Shown: piece by piece, positions 13,701 through 21,391 of the stretch
How the letters are laid out: the number at the start of each line of letters is the position of its first letter
How positions within the stretch are numbered: the stretch's first letter is position 1
NCBI GenBank assembly: GCA_022818135.1
Contig: JAFMSR010000010.1
Location: 8,521,337 to 8,585,336, forward strand
DNA length: 64,000 bases
Direction: 5' to 3'
DNA from: Saxidomus purpurata
Taxonomy: Eukaryota > Mollusca > Bivalvia > Venerida > Veneridae
The notes under the pieces: generated by a model
Told to the model about the DNA's origin: nothing
Seen by the model: only the letters and a program-made list of their open reading frames with translations
Databases searched by the model: none
Made by a program: the position numbers and the translations under genes

Positions 13701-16700
13701 GACATTTCAGTGTGAAGAACAGGGAAGCGATTGTCTTATGGTCCTGTGTCTCGTTTCGTTTTTTTTTTAAATATTAATTGGACATTCGGAAGTTAAAGAC
13801 ATTTCTCACAGACCCATTTAACATTTAATTTAGACTTTAATATGTATTACACAACTTTAAAACAACGCATTTTTTACCCGAGCATCGATCTTTATGGTCC
13901 ATTTACCAAAGACAGGTTCCCGGCTTAGCTGTAATTTACCGGTGACTACTCCATCCTTTGTTCCCAGATAATCCAAGACTTCTATTTTGTTGTTTTTACC
14001 ATCCTGCATGTTAAAACAATTCTTCGGAATTCCGAAATTTCATAAATATTCCAACTGAATGCATAGCTTAACACAATAGATATCATGTCGTAACTATAGT
14101 CCGTTCGTAAACAGTTGAAACGTCCAAATATTTCTTTAAAGTGACATTATGCGCATTTTTTTCAAGTAAAAATCCAGCTGAAAATGGTGTGTGTACAAAA
14201 GTGTAGAGGAAATAATAACTTTAAACCCAATACACCAAACTTTTCCTGCTACCAGTATGAAAAAATAACTTTCAAAATATTGATTTTCTTATTTGACTCG
14301 AAGAGTCAATTAAAGAAAAGAACAATTGCATGCAGGAGTTGCTTCCCTTCCACTGCCGAAATCTCTACCAACATCAACAACGACACATTCAACTATCATT
14401 TTATCAGTCCGATTTTTTTATATCTAAAGCACCAACTTCAAATACTAATGCGGCATAATCATTAATTTAACACATTTAAATGCACAGCAACCAAAACTTG
14501 CTTTTATAAAACTGTCACCAAAAATACACTTTGTGCAGTAATATGCGCATAATGTCGCTTTAAAATGACAGACCCTGGATTATAGAGATGTTTTCAGAAT
14601 GCATAAGTTAAAGATTCATAATTTCACAAGCTTTTTATTTAATCAATTTGCTTTTATATTCTTTTAAGTGAACGTTGCTTTCTGGAGAATGTACTTACAA
14701 AGATTGTTATAGTTAAGGGTCCGTTGAATCCAAGTAAATTTGAGTGCAACAATATCGCCCGGTACTTCACTGGGAAAGATGCAAATAATTATATGCAATT
14801 GAATGATTTAAAGACAAGAAAAGTATAAGCCGCTTGTACAATTCTGTATTTTCAAATACTTAAATACTTCTAACCACGCAGAAAATGGATGAAAATGTCA
14901 ACTTATTTTGCATATAGAACTACTGCACTGAATATGATACAAAATCAGCTTTTAAAATGTCAAAGTTTACTCCTTCAGCTGATCTCTTTACTGTGTGATA
15001 CATTATATGTAAAGCTAAAGAACTTAAATATTATGTATGATATTTTAATGAACTCACATTCTATAACAAGAGGGCCATGATAGCCCTATATCGCTCACCT
15101 GCGTACCAGTGCACTTACCTAAGGAAGTGACTGGTTGCTAGGGGAAGTATCTGTTGCTAAGGAAGTCACTTGTTCCAAGGGGAAGTCACTGGTTGCTAAG
15201 GAAGTCAGTGGTTGCTATAGGAAATCACTGGAAGATTGGTTTCTCCCCTGTAACCCTACAAGTGACCCCGCTCCACGGGCGTGGTCAATTTTTACCCCAT
15301 GGGCATGATTTGAACAAAATAAATAGAGGACCACGAGACAATGGTACATACCAATTATCTAAGTTCTAGGCCTTTTGGTTTTGGAGACGAAGAATTTTAA
15401 AGGTTTTCCTATACATGTCCACCCAATGGACGGGGCCAATATTGACCCAAGGGGCACAATTTGAAGAAACCTTAAAGAGGTCTACTAGGCACTGTTACAC
15501 ACTAAATATCTAAGATTTAGGCCTTGAGGTTTCAGACGAGAAGACTTTTCAAAGTTTTTCCTGTTTTTGCCATAGCAACCAGCGTTCTGCATGGAATGGA
15601 ATTCTTTGAACAATTTTGGTAGAGCTTCATGCAAGGAATCGCCTGCCGAGTTTCATCAATATTGGCCCAGTGGTTTAAGAGGAGATGTCGTATAAAGTAA
15701 AAGTTCACGTACGGACGGACCACGGACAGTCATCCATTCTAAATGCTCACCCTGGCACAAAGATGAGCTAATAATGTAAGAAAAGTTATTTTTTTATATA
15801 ATTATACTTGATAGACATTTTTGATAACTACATGTTATGCATTAACCCTAGTAATAATGCTTATGGAGAATGGAATCAGACTTTATCAAATTTTTCGATA
15901 ACGTTATAACGTTATTCGCAATCATAGTGTCTCCATTTTAGTATGACATTATTATACGACTCATTCTAAATTAGGCCAACTGATTTTCAGACAAATTTTG
16001 TCCTAATATAGATTGGCAAATGTAAAGTTCACCTGATAATATTTCACTCTGCCTGACACACTTTTTAAAAAGCTGTGTAACATTATCAGTTCAAACCTTC
16101 TTGTCCTGCCGAATATCGTGTCTTATCAGTTTGTAGGAATATGAACAAGTTACTGGCCTCGTAACGTATGTTTGATTCGTTCCTGAAAGTCAATCCTCCT
16201 GATCCTGTTACAGAAACTTTGTACTGAGAATATGGCAAGCCCTCTGGCACCTAGAAAACATGTCAATGCCATATAAAAGCTAAACAAGCAACTTTTGTTC
16301 TGTCTACTGAACCAGAGCTCAGCATAGTTGTTTTATGTCTTTATGAATAATTTATTCGAAATACACAATCACGGTTTAACAAGGTGGAGAATAAATGAAA
16401 CAGCACACAATTCAGTATATCTATTTGACTGTTATTATTTCAAACAAACAGTTCGACTGACATACTGACTGGTGTATTGACTGACGAAGGACAGCAACAT
16501 CAGTTTATGACCGCCTTGTTTGAGTAGATGAAATAAAAATTGCATAAAGGAAGAAAATTGTTTAAATAACACACATTCGTCTACTCGTTTAAAGACCACT
16601 GTATTTTAAGGAGCTGTGATATTTTGTTTATTAAATGATTCTACCAATCTTACCTGAAGTGTAACTGTACTTGGGACACCTAAAATAAAATGCTGATGAT

Positions 16701-19700
16701 GACAATTATTTCAAGACATAGAAAGTAAAGGATCAACTGGATGTTTCTCCGTTGTTCTCTCTGTTGTTACAGTAGCCACTGATTATTTAAATATACACAT
16801 TCTCGTAAAGCGCGTAAACTTGACAATTTTAAATCGCCTGGTATGTTTTACTGAATAATTTTTAAGACGTTTTTCAGAATTGTGATGTTTTAGTAGAAAG
16901 CCGAATAATAATCAGGATTCAATAAGTTCTATCCCAAAAAATGTTTCATTAAGATGTTGCTTAAAATTACAGTAAAACTGTGTATAGTGTTTGAAAATAC
17001 CGTTTGTAACCGTTCCAGACGTAGACGTTATTACTGAACTGTTGTGGGAATAATGCAGCGTTGCCACGACCTGCACAGGCCCTGTTGCTGCGATGATAGT
17101 CACTCTAGCGCCCATTTTGACACCAGGGATCAGCGAGTTTGGGAATGTAACAATATAAGTCCTGTAAGTTTACTCGGTTGAATCATTTCAAAAGTTTAAG
17201 GTAATAACACGAAAATACATTGTGTCAAACTCGTTCATATGTAAAATGAAAAAGCAAAAGCAAACATATTTAAAACAAAACACACTTTTTGCAACAAAAA
17301 TTATCTCGCATGAATAATATAAACTGTTACAGAAACTTTGTATTGAGATTATGGCAAGCCCTCTTCAGTACGGATGTTTCACTTGTACTTTAAAACAAAC
17401 GCGATATTTAGAAGCATGTGTGTGTTACTAAAGTGGCTATGATGAACTATTGTATTCAAATATATAGATTATAGCTCAAAATGCTAAACAGAAATAAGAA
17501 TCAACTTCAAAAAGTGAGTCCGTTCTCAGAGACTAGCTCTGATACATTGTGTTCAAAAATGTTTTGCTTATTGGTGCCAAAGTTTCAAACAACAGGAATG
17601 AAGATCATACTGACTGTTCAATCCTCCAATAAAATATTTCCCTTTGTGCGCAATACAAAGTTTTATCTTGTGTATCTATTTTTTGAACGCGTCAAGCTGG
17701 TTTTGGGGTTGTTTGTCTAGTGTGGTTGCTGTTGTTCATCAGTCACAAATGTCTAACCTATCGTGCTGCTACCACATTTTTGTCTGACGAAAACAATAAA
17801 TGATGTGGGTACTCCTCATTCACATGCCAAGGCTTGTGATGCAACGTTGAGTACTTTTTGAGATATTACAGGATCCAGGTCGTAGTTGATATTATTATTT
17901 TTGTATTGTCTACTCTATACACAAAGTTTGTTTGACTAGTACAATTATGTTGTTCTTTACATATCACATGATTCATGTTTTCGGACGTACGGACACCGGA
18001 CGGACGGACGGACGAACGTACGGACGGAGGGCACACCTATAGTCTCCTCTAGTGAAGCCGGTAGGGGACTAAAACATAATGCGGAATCTATGGAACGCCT
18101 TTACTGTCTTATCATGTTGTATTGTATTTTACGCAGTACATTTGCATGTATATGATGTACATATTTAATTTGACATGGTACATTTTTCATGATATGCAGT
18201 GCCTTTTCCGTTATATATGGTGGTTATTTAATCATATGCAGTGAAAAAATATGTAGATACAATAGAATAACCATTATATGGTGTGCAAACAACGTCATGT
18301 GCAATACATACAACATTATGTGCAGTACAAATGACATTATATGCAGTACAAATGACACTTTATGCAGTCAATGTTTCGATACATGTGATGGTATTTTGAT
18401 TATACGCAGTCGTTTTCCCTTTATACGTTGTATGTTGTTCAATAGGTCAGATAGATGTTTAAATATATGAAGTACTTGCGATTAATTCTATACGTGGTGA
18501 ATTATTATTTATTTGTTCATAAAAAACATTTTACGCAATGCATTTGGCAATAAACATGGCGGAAACGACATTTTCTTTTTTATCATGTTCGGTCCATTCT
18601 ACTATATACACGGTGCATACAGCATTATATGCGGTACATTTTTCATTACGATGATCATACTTTCCGGCATTCTCCGGAATTACTTGCCGGAAAATACCGA
18701 GTAAGCAGATAGATATAAATAGCGGTCACGTCATCAAGCATAGACGTGCGTACTGTAAAGCGATACCGAAATCCGTATCTCAATAACTACTGAATGTATT
18801 AAATTTTAAACAAGGCTTCCAAACCGTCACACCTTTTTAAAATTACTTAACTCTTTCTCACCTATGAGATACATATTTCCGCTCATTTACCGGTGATAGA
18901 ACCGCTTACTCTCATTTTACGTAATTATAAACAGCCAGAACATCACATAAAAATCGAAAAATGACTGTAAAAATTTTATTTTTGAAATAAACATATCGTT
19001 TTTGGTATTCATTTTCTTAGTTAGATCATTTTCTATCTATCTATAGCAGTTTTGAAATAAAATTCGAGAAAAAGTTAAATTTTTTCATCCCAATGCAGAT
19101 TTTAACAGGGAATTATGTTTGAATTGTTTTGTGTAGCGGAGAGCGAGTGCTACGGCTCAAGTAAGAATTACAGTGCAATACCTTTTTGGACGTATCTCAG
19201 CCCTCTGATGGGATTTCATTATCCACAACTCATGAACATGCTAGATTCACTTTATCTTTCAGATAATGCAAAGTATGGCCCCTTTTTTCGACTAAGAAAT
19301 TCTGGTTAAAGTTTTGCTTAAACTACATTAAAGACCATATCTCAAATATGCAGTACTTCAGAAATATCCATGTGTTATGTGACCATGCAGACAAACAATC
19401 TTTAAGGTACATGCAAGCGCTATTAGATGTTGAATGTACAGTGTCATGGCAAATTTTTCTTAGCTCACTCGCTTATTTCCGCCGAGAGTATTTTTAGAGA
19501 CTGTCTTTAAGTATCATCATCATAATGGGAAAAGCACCGCATATAATGCCGTATGTACAGCTTATATAGTTGTTTGGACCAAACATAATTAAAAGGAATT
19601 TACTACATACAAAGTTGTTGACACCATGTACATTGACATATGCACCGCACATATTGGTTTATTATCTTAGTATAAGTAATATTTCACCACTTATACACTG

Positions 19701-20557
19701 ATACTCTATACACACACTTTTGAACTGCATATTATTAAATAACCACAACATATAAAAGAAAAAGCACTGCATATCACAAAAAAGTGACCCCATCTAAATA
19801 TGCATGTACCATGTCAAATGAAATTTGTACCTCGTATACATAAAAATGCACTGCGTATAATACAATACAACATAATAAGACAGTAAAGGCGTTCCATAGG
19901 AATCAGTATAGACGAGACCGACGCTAAAATCACGGCCGCAAATACTAAATCCTGCACAATTGGATAGCTAACGGAATGATCAGGTCCTCCTTTATTAACA
20001 TTGTATAGACTGTTATTGTATAGACATTTAGTAAAACTAAACACAGTTCAAATTGACATTGTCAGGCTAGGTCAATGTTAATTAATTTGTCATTGTAACT
20101 CGTTCCTCCTGATCTCTTTTAACATAATTTCACAGTTCATATATTGTCTCTTCATGTTTACGAATATGTCACTTTGTAAGCTATGTATAATAATTGATAA
20201 ATATCGTTCAGACCAAAAATTTATATCGATCGGGTAGGTAGCTCAGTTGGTAGCGGACTTGTTTGGCTATTTTCCATGTGTGTCTCATGTGTTCAAGTCC
20301 TGCCAGCGTCAGCGAAAAATATTTTTTACTCCTGTTTAGAAAATTAGATATTTAAATTTGTTACTTTCGAGACAAATGATACTAATGCATTTTATTTATT
20401 TTTTGACATTTTAATCTTTTTAAAAAAGAAACAAACAGCGTGATACTAGTGCATTCCGTGCTTGTACCTACCAGCTAATCAGTTTACACGATTCGAACCT
20501 AGTATATCTAGTCGAGATTTCTGCACGCTAGAGTGGACAATACATAAAGTGTGTGTG

Positions 20558-20613
<56 letters not shown>

Positions 20614-21391
20614 TTGTTGGAGTTTGACGCCCGTTCCAACCGTATATTTGGTCATTTTAACAGGCGGACAATTTACCTAACAATCGTCCCAATCGAACCA
20701 GTACTAGACTCCTATCCTTCGTAAGAAACTGCCAACTTTCTCACATAAAGAGATTTGGTCGGTAGCAGGGCTCGAACCCATGGCCCTCAATCTATGAGAG
20801 GTTACAGCGACTCTAATCACGGAGGGTGACATAATACATCAAGTAGTTTATTTACAGCATTGTTACGAAAAGTACCTCTAATGCACAATATGCTCACAGA
20901 AACTGAGCCGCCGTGGCGCTGTGGGAGCGAGTTTGCACCAGGATTGAAGGGCCCCGGGCTCGATCCCTATCATAGCCAGCTCGGTAGTGTCCTTAGGCAA
21001 GACACAAATAATTCCACATTGCCTCTCTTTCTCTTCGAGGTTGATTTCATCTGGAATGAGTCTCGAGAGCGATTTATCTAAGTTGTAAGAACTTGTTTCG
21101 CAATCGAGAATAAATTAGTATATAATAGAAACAGATTTATTCAGCGCAATCACTAAATAATATAGTAATGCATAAAACTCAGACTTATCAGGCAAAAACA
21201 TGAAAACCTACAAAATGGACTTTGTCTGCTGGCAGAAACAACTTTTCTGTAAAATATCTATACTGTTCCAGTATGATCAAAGAAAATTATTCATGGATAC
21301 AATGGTAGGCTTTTTGGTAGTGAAACTTGTCTACTTACCCAGCATATGTTAATGTTGTTGCCAAACTTATTACTAACAGTTCCGCCAGCAT
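1581..21391 (-). CDS. Alpha-2-macroglobulin family protein (TEP/CD109-like), 5' half of gene, partial
   Basis: Seen: fifteen exons on the minus strand join in one open frame with matching phases: 21391-21339, 17161-17001, 16679-16654, 16250-16097, 14769-14699, 14003-13878, 13468-13429, 12570-12483, 9680-9590, 9152-8913, 8207-7977, 6749-6651, 5854-5789, 5052-4858, 4343-4194 (597 codons). Candidate bait exons and an exon at 1672-1581 follow. The product starts with a signal peptide, so it is secreted or GPI/surface-linked. MG2 carries the family signature FLQTDKTRYSAGQE; further on are NYAVPRFRVE (MG3) and VTLKVDG (MG6). Known: this family traps or opsonises via a protease-cleaved bait region and usually a thioester. 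The thioester motif would lie past the left edge and was not seen, so TEP, CD109 and A2M cannot be separated. Family call is firm; subfamily is inference. Confidence 0.92.
1985..2460 (+). repeat. Interspersed repeat with internal tandem modules ('ttcaccaaact' family)
   Basis: The phrase 'atctgatcttcaccaaact' or a near variant occurs near 2010, 2143 and 2282, each followed by 'gggcataa' and 'ataaccagcca' type blocks. The unit ends 'attttggcactcttgttgtat'. This modular repeat is widespread in molluscan genomes (general knowledge). It lies in the intron between bait candidate c and the GLVVLSD exon. Confidence 0.65.
2832..2888 (-). CDS. Candidate bait-region exon c (19 codons, Arg-rich)
   Basis: Acceptor atttcag and donor gtaagg enclose 57 nt, open in phase 0/0: STIRTILRDDRSLMKRYHQ. 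A second frame (YDPNNIKRRPILDETLSP) is also open. Because exons a, b and c are all phase 0/0 with length divisible by three, any one or combination can be included without a frameshift. Confidence 0.5.
3557..3640 (-). CDS. Candidate bait-region exon b (28 codons, Arg-rich)
   Basis: Strong acceptor (gtttttgcag) and donor (gtacgt) enclose 84 nt open in phase 0/0: IEEKVLQQGQNVRRFNLRRH, then VNVDFDEK. The RR and RRH pairs and the position right after exon 15 suit a bait region that trypsin-like proteases can cut. No homology is claimed, because bait regions are hypervariable. Confidence 0.65.
3732..3779 (-). CDS. Candidate bait-region cassette exon a (16 codons)
   Basis: Between acceptor gtagag and a strong donor gtaagt lies a 48-nt open stretch in phase 0/0: SQKASFYSNNFVMENA. 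A branch-point-like ctaaac sits a little over 30 bases upstream, but the polypyrimidine tract is poor. It fits between exon 15 and the next candidate without breaking the frame. Could be chance; transcript evidence is needed. Confidence 0.35.
4194..4343 (-). CDS. A2M-family gene exon 15: MG6 before the bait region
   Basis: 50 codons in phase 0/0, acceptor catag, donor gtatag. Starts VSVKYNVTSLAPREGLRMDI, contains ISADPYSTVYIMTEDEQNRL ('I-x-A-x-P-x-S-x-V-x-(L/I)-x-x-x-D-x-(S/N)-x-x-L-L') and ends NDIFMSE. In the family this is where the bait region begins. Confidence 0.9.
4740..4826. repeat. Compound microsatellite (GAT)n(GT)n(GC)n
   Basis: About ten GAT units, then GT units with sparse interruptions, then a run of GC. 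Lies just inside the intron between exons 14 and 15. Open frames reported across it on both strands are artefacts of the repeat. Confidence 0.97.
4858..5052 (-). CDS. A2M-family gene exon 14: MG5/MG6
   Basis: 65 codons in phase 0/0, acceptor aacag, donor gtaaga. Starts IYARGILLKTIVNR, then MVPQVHVVATYVTTAGRLLS and DYVTLKVDG. 'P-x-x-x-(V/L)-x-x-Y-(Y/V)-x-x-x-G-x-(L/V)-x-x-D-x-x-x-(L/F)-x-V' is a family hallmark. A GAT/GT/GC microsatellite starts about 30 bases past the donor. Confidence 0.92.
5789..5854 (-). CDS. A2M-family gene exon 13: MG5
   Basis: 22 codons in phase 0/0, acceptor attag, donor gtaaga. Reads VGDKVSIITESTVLINGSIS, the 'V-G-x-x-V-x-I-x-x-x-S' opening of MG5. NGS is a possible N-glycosylation site. 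Confidence 0.86.
6380..6439. repeat. Imperfect hairpin, arms about 28-30 bases
   Basis: The left arm 6380-6407 and right arm 6410-6439 are near-perfect reverse complements around 'ttcgtacgaa'-like sequence. A third related block follows to about 6465. It lies in the intron between exons 12 and 13 and may be the core of a fold-back element. Confidence 0.6.
6651..6749 (-). CDS. A2M-family gene exon 12: MG4/MG5 boundary
   Basis: 33 codons in phase 0/0, acceptor tttcag, donor gtaagt. Reads LRYATIQQDITLYSVSSLPI and ends NPNKASVS, the linker before the next MG strand. Placement rests on phase and position; sequence likeness here is weaker than elsewhere. Confidence 0.82.
7040..7600 (-). repeat. 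SINE-associated composite repeat, copy 1
   Basis: Contains a tRNA-like segment around 7115-7200 ('gaccggaattcgaaccca' reads on minus as a B-box-like ggttcgaattcc). A conserved tail follows: 'attgaccgttattca', 'taacaacatatta', 'ggtattatccaatta', 'tctacttgtcat'. The same order of blocks recurs at 43560-44130. Confidence 0.7.
7600..7965 (-). repeat. SINE-associated composite repeat, copy 2, with internal duplication
   Basis: Shares the tRNA-like segment ('ttgaccgggaggcaaaccca') and the tail with copy 1. About 90 bases of the tail ('gtaaatttctcaatta' to 'gtcaaaagcga') are tandemly repeated. It ends about ten bases from the donor of exon 11. Confidence 0.65.
7977..8207 (-). CDS. A2M-family gene exon 11: MG4
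   Basis: 77 codons in phase 0/0, acceptor ttgcag, donor gtaaaa. Starts VFVGYNDGEPIGSPG, matching 'x-V-x-V-x-x-x-D-G-x-P' of MG4, and ends VSVHTDKIVLQ. A copy of a SINE-associated repeat ends about 10 bases past the donor. Confidence 0.9.
8913..9152 (-). CDS. A2M-family gene exon 10: MG3/MG4
   Basis: 80 codons in phase 0/0, acceptor ctcag, donor gtaaac. Begins IKGAVNFTIPMTDITANFTR, contains VVRAVVTDAATDLI ('V-x-V-x-V-T-(D/E)-x-x-T' of MG3), then MG4 (FTMLDYRDTFVPGLAYRTT), whose 'Y-x-x-x-F-x-P-G-L-x-Y' is typical. Confidence 0.92.
9590..9680 (-). CDS. A2M-family gene exon 9: MG3
   Basis: 91 nt, acceptor tttcag, donor gtagtc. Reads KFTFNADVLGNCTIQIYDEQ and ends EYIKQ. Corresponds to the 'A-x-Y-x-(Y/F)-G-x-x-V' stretch of MG3. 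Contains an N-glycosylation site NCT. The preceding intron (9681-12482) holds the LINE copy. Confidence 0.88.
10240..12095 (+). mobile_element. Degenerate LINE (non-LTR retrotransposon), interrupted by a SINE
   Basis: Frameshifted fragments of a reverse transcriptase polyprotein read in order on the plus strand. They are AEIQSYADAHNSKRFYETAG (about 10335-10395), KDASIVHVIKQEGNMQSCDN with RRISLLS and FRAG (10750-10930), the block DRFTHLGSTLSSKVHIDDEV (11291-11350), then RKRYKDSPVK with DNWKDLAEDR (11870-11940) and a terminal ITCPKC (about 12065-12090). These match the RT and C-terminal part of a LINE common in molluscs. Catalytic parts are missing and stops are frequent, so it is dead. It lies in the intron between exons 8 and 9 of the A2M-family gene, in antisense to it. 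Confidence 0.88.
11420..11655 (-). mobile_element. tRNA-derived SINE inserted in the LINE
   Basis: On the minus strand from 11655 it reads 'tggtcgagtggttagagt' (A-box-like) and 'ggttcgagtgctgctacc' (B-box-like), then a body with 'ttcttacggaggat'. A related copy at 20660-20835 shares 'ctgctacc' and 'ttcttacgaaggat'. LINE coding blocks continue on both sides, so the SINE is younger. Confidence 0.7.
12483..12570 (-). CDS. A2M-family gene exon 8: MG3
   Basis: 88 nt, acceptor ttgcag, donor gtaagt. Reads VPRFRVEITLPTDIKWATTS, then INIGITA. Phase 1 in, phase 2 out. The '(L)PxFxVxI..P' start of MG3 is clear. Confidence 0.9.
13429..13468 (-). CDS. A2M-family gene exon 7: MG2/MG3 linker
   Basis: 40 nt, acceptor tttcag, donor gtaagc. 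Reads TKSLTKSLEVNNY and joins AVPRFRVEI of the next exon, giving the family motif 'x-F-x-V-x-x-Y-V-L-P-x-F-x-V' with small changes. Confidence 0.88.
13878..14003 (-). CDS. A2M-family gene exon 6: MG2
   Basis: Exactly 42 codons in phase 0/0. Starts DGKNNKIEVL and ends EPVFGKWTIKIDAR. The 'D-x-x-x-N-x-I' and 'L-S-x-E-P-x-x-G-x-W-x-I' patterns are the second half of MG2 in the family. Confidence 0.9.
14699..14769 (-). CDS. A2M-family gene exon 5: MG2
   Basis: Acceptor tcccag, donor gtaagt, 71 nt. Completes a Val codon from exon 4 and reads VKYRAILLHSNLLGFNGPLT, matching the MG2 strand 'VKFRxxxxxxxLxP' of the family. Leaves in phase 0. Confidence 0.9.
15060..15785 (+). repeat. Interspersed repeat 'gggccatgatagccctatatcgctcacc'-type, with 20-bp tandem units
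   Basis: Starts 'aacaagagggccatga' and ends after 'tacggacggaccacggacag' and 'gctcacc'. Between 15115 and 15235 the unit 'aaggaagtcactggttgct' recurs five or six times. The same start and end phrases bound the element at 31085-32230. Lies in the intron between exons 4 and 5. Confidence 0.7.
16097..16250 (-). CDS. A2M-family gene exon 4: MG1/MG2 with TDK..YxxGQ signature
   Basis: Acceptor ttctag, donor gtttga. Encodes VPEGLPYSQYKVSVTG and then NLFIFLQTDKTRYSAGQE. The latter is the strongest family signature in the gene; 'VQTDKxxYxPGQ' opens MG2 across A2M, C3, TEP and CD109 proteins. A partial copy of this exon's sequence lies in intron 1 near 17329-17364. Confidence 0.93.
16654..16679 (-). 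CDS. A2M-family gene exon 3: 26-nt microexon in MG1
   Basis: A 26-nt exon flanked by ttttag and gtaaga. It restores the frame between exons 2 and 4 and reads GVPSTVTLQ. The exact phase fit (1 in, 0 out) on both sides is the main evidence, as the exon is too short to be recognised by content. Confidence 0.8.
17001..17161 (-). CDS. A2M-family gene exon 2: MG1 domain
   Basis: Acceptor ttacag, donor gtattt. Reads TYIVTFPNSLIPGVKMGARV and continues to ...SGTVTNG. The 'Y-I-V-x-F-P-x-x-L-x-P-G' pattern is the typical first beta strands of MG1 in A2M, C3 and TEP proteins. Contains one N-glycosylation site (NSS). Enters in phase 2 and leaves with one base, matching both neighbours. Confidence 0.9.
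17325..17366 (-). pseudogene. Partial copy of A2M-family exon 4 inside intron 1
   Basis: About 39 bases ('tgttacagaaactttgtatt' and on to 'tggcaagccctc') repeat the exon 4 segment at 16206-16244 in the same orientation, with about two differences. One of them turns the Tyr codon before SQYK into a stop. It has no usable splice borders and looks like a duplicated fragment. Confidence 0.65.
17985..18075 (+). repeat. 'ggacggac' tract and repeat terminus
   Basis: Runs of cggacgga units followed by 'gtgaagccggtaggggacta'. The 'acggacgg' tract marks the end of several repeats here (15710, 32165, 34445, 45135). Confidence 0.6.
18089..19899. mobile_element. Large fold-back (palindromic) element, 1.8 kb
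   Basis: The outer arm 18089-18187 is the reverse complement of about 19800-19899 (both contain 'tatggaacgcctttactgtc'). A second inner pair also matches inverted: about 18588-18655 and 19515-19590 share 'gcattatatgcgg'. Arms carry short 'atgcagtac' tandems. The loop (about 18660-19515) holds the dispersed core seen at 370 and 60515. Lies in intron 1 of the A2M-family gene; no coding sequence was found. Confidence 0.8.
18950..19260 (+). repeat. Dispersed repeat core, copy 2 (loop of fold-back)
   Basis: Shares with 60515-60850 the phrases 'atgactgta', 'ttgaaataaacat', 'attcattttcttagttagat', 'gcagttttga', and downstream 'ttatccacaactcat' and 'tagattcacttta'. Confidence 0.75.
20229..20312 (+). 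repeat. tRNA-like SINE head
   Basis: Reads 'taggtagctcagttggtag' (A box) and 'tgttcaagtcctgcc' (B-box-like) about 45 bases apart. The acceptor arms do not pair, so this is a tRNA-derived repeat rather than a tRNA gene. Confidence 0.55.
20548..20616. repeat. Microsatellite (GT)n then (GTGC)n
   Basis: About ten GT units followed by about ten GCGT units. The Cys/Val/Arg-rich frame through it is an artefact. Confidence 0.97.
20660..20835 (-). mobile_element. tRNA-derived SINE, same family as 11420-11655
   Basis: On the minus strand it contains 'gggttcgagccctgctacc' (B box) preceded by a degenerate A box, then a body with 'ttcttacgaaggatag'. It shares the 'ctgctacc' and 'ttcttacgRaggat' blocks with the SINE inside the LINE. 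Confidence 0.65.
20900..21085 (+). mobile_element. tRNA-derived SINE with conserved 'tccttaggcaagacac' body
   Basis: Contains 'gccgtggcgctgtgggag' and the B-box-like 'gggctcgatcccta', then 'gtccttaggcaagacac' and 'cacattgcctctct'. That body sequence is a widely shared SINE central domain in metazoans (general knowledge). Confidence 0.65.
21339..21391 (-). CDS. A2M-family gene exon 1: signal peptide
   Basis: Starts with ATG at 21391 and reads MLAELLVISLATTLTYA, a compact hydrophobic signal peptide. It ends with GG before the donor gtaagt (phase 2). The next exon supplies the third base of Gly, giving ...TYAGTYIVTF, the usual start of MG1 just after cleavage. Confidence 0.85.

Noticed and set aside
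20229..20312. Functional tRNA gene
   Set aside because: A- and B-box-like sequences are present, but the ends do not pair into an acceptor stem. The same holds for 36688-36785, 45520-45600 and 57058-57130.
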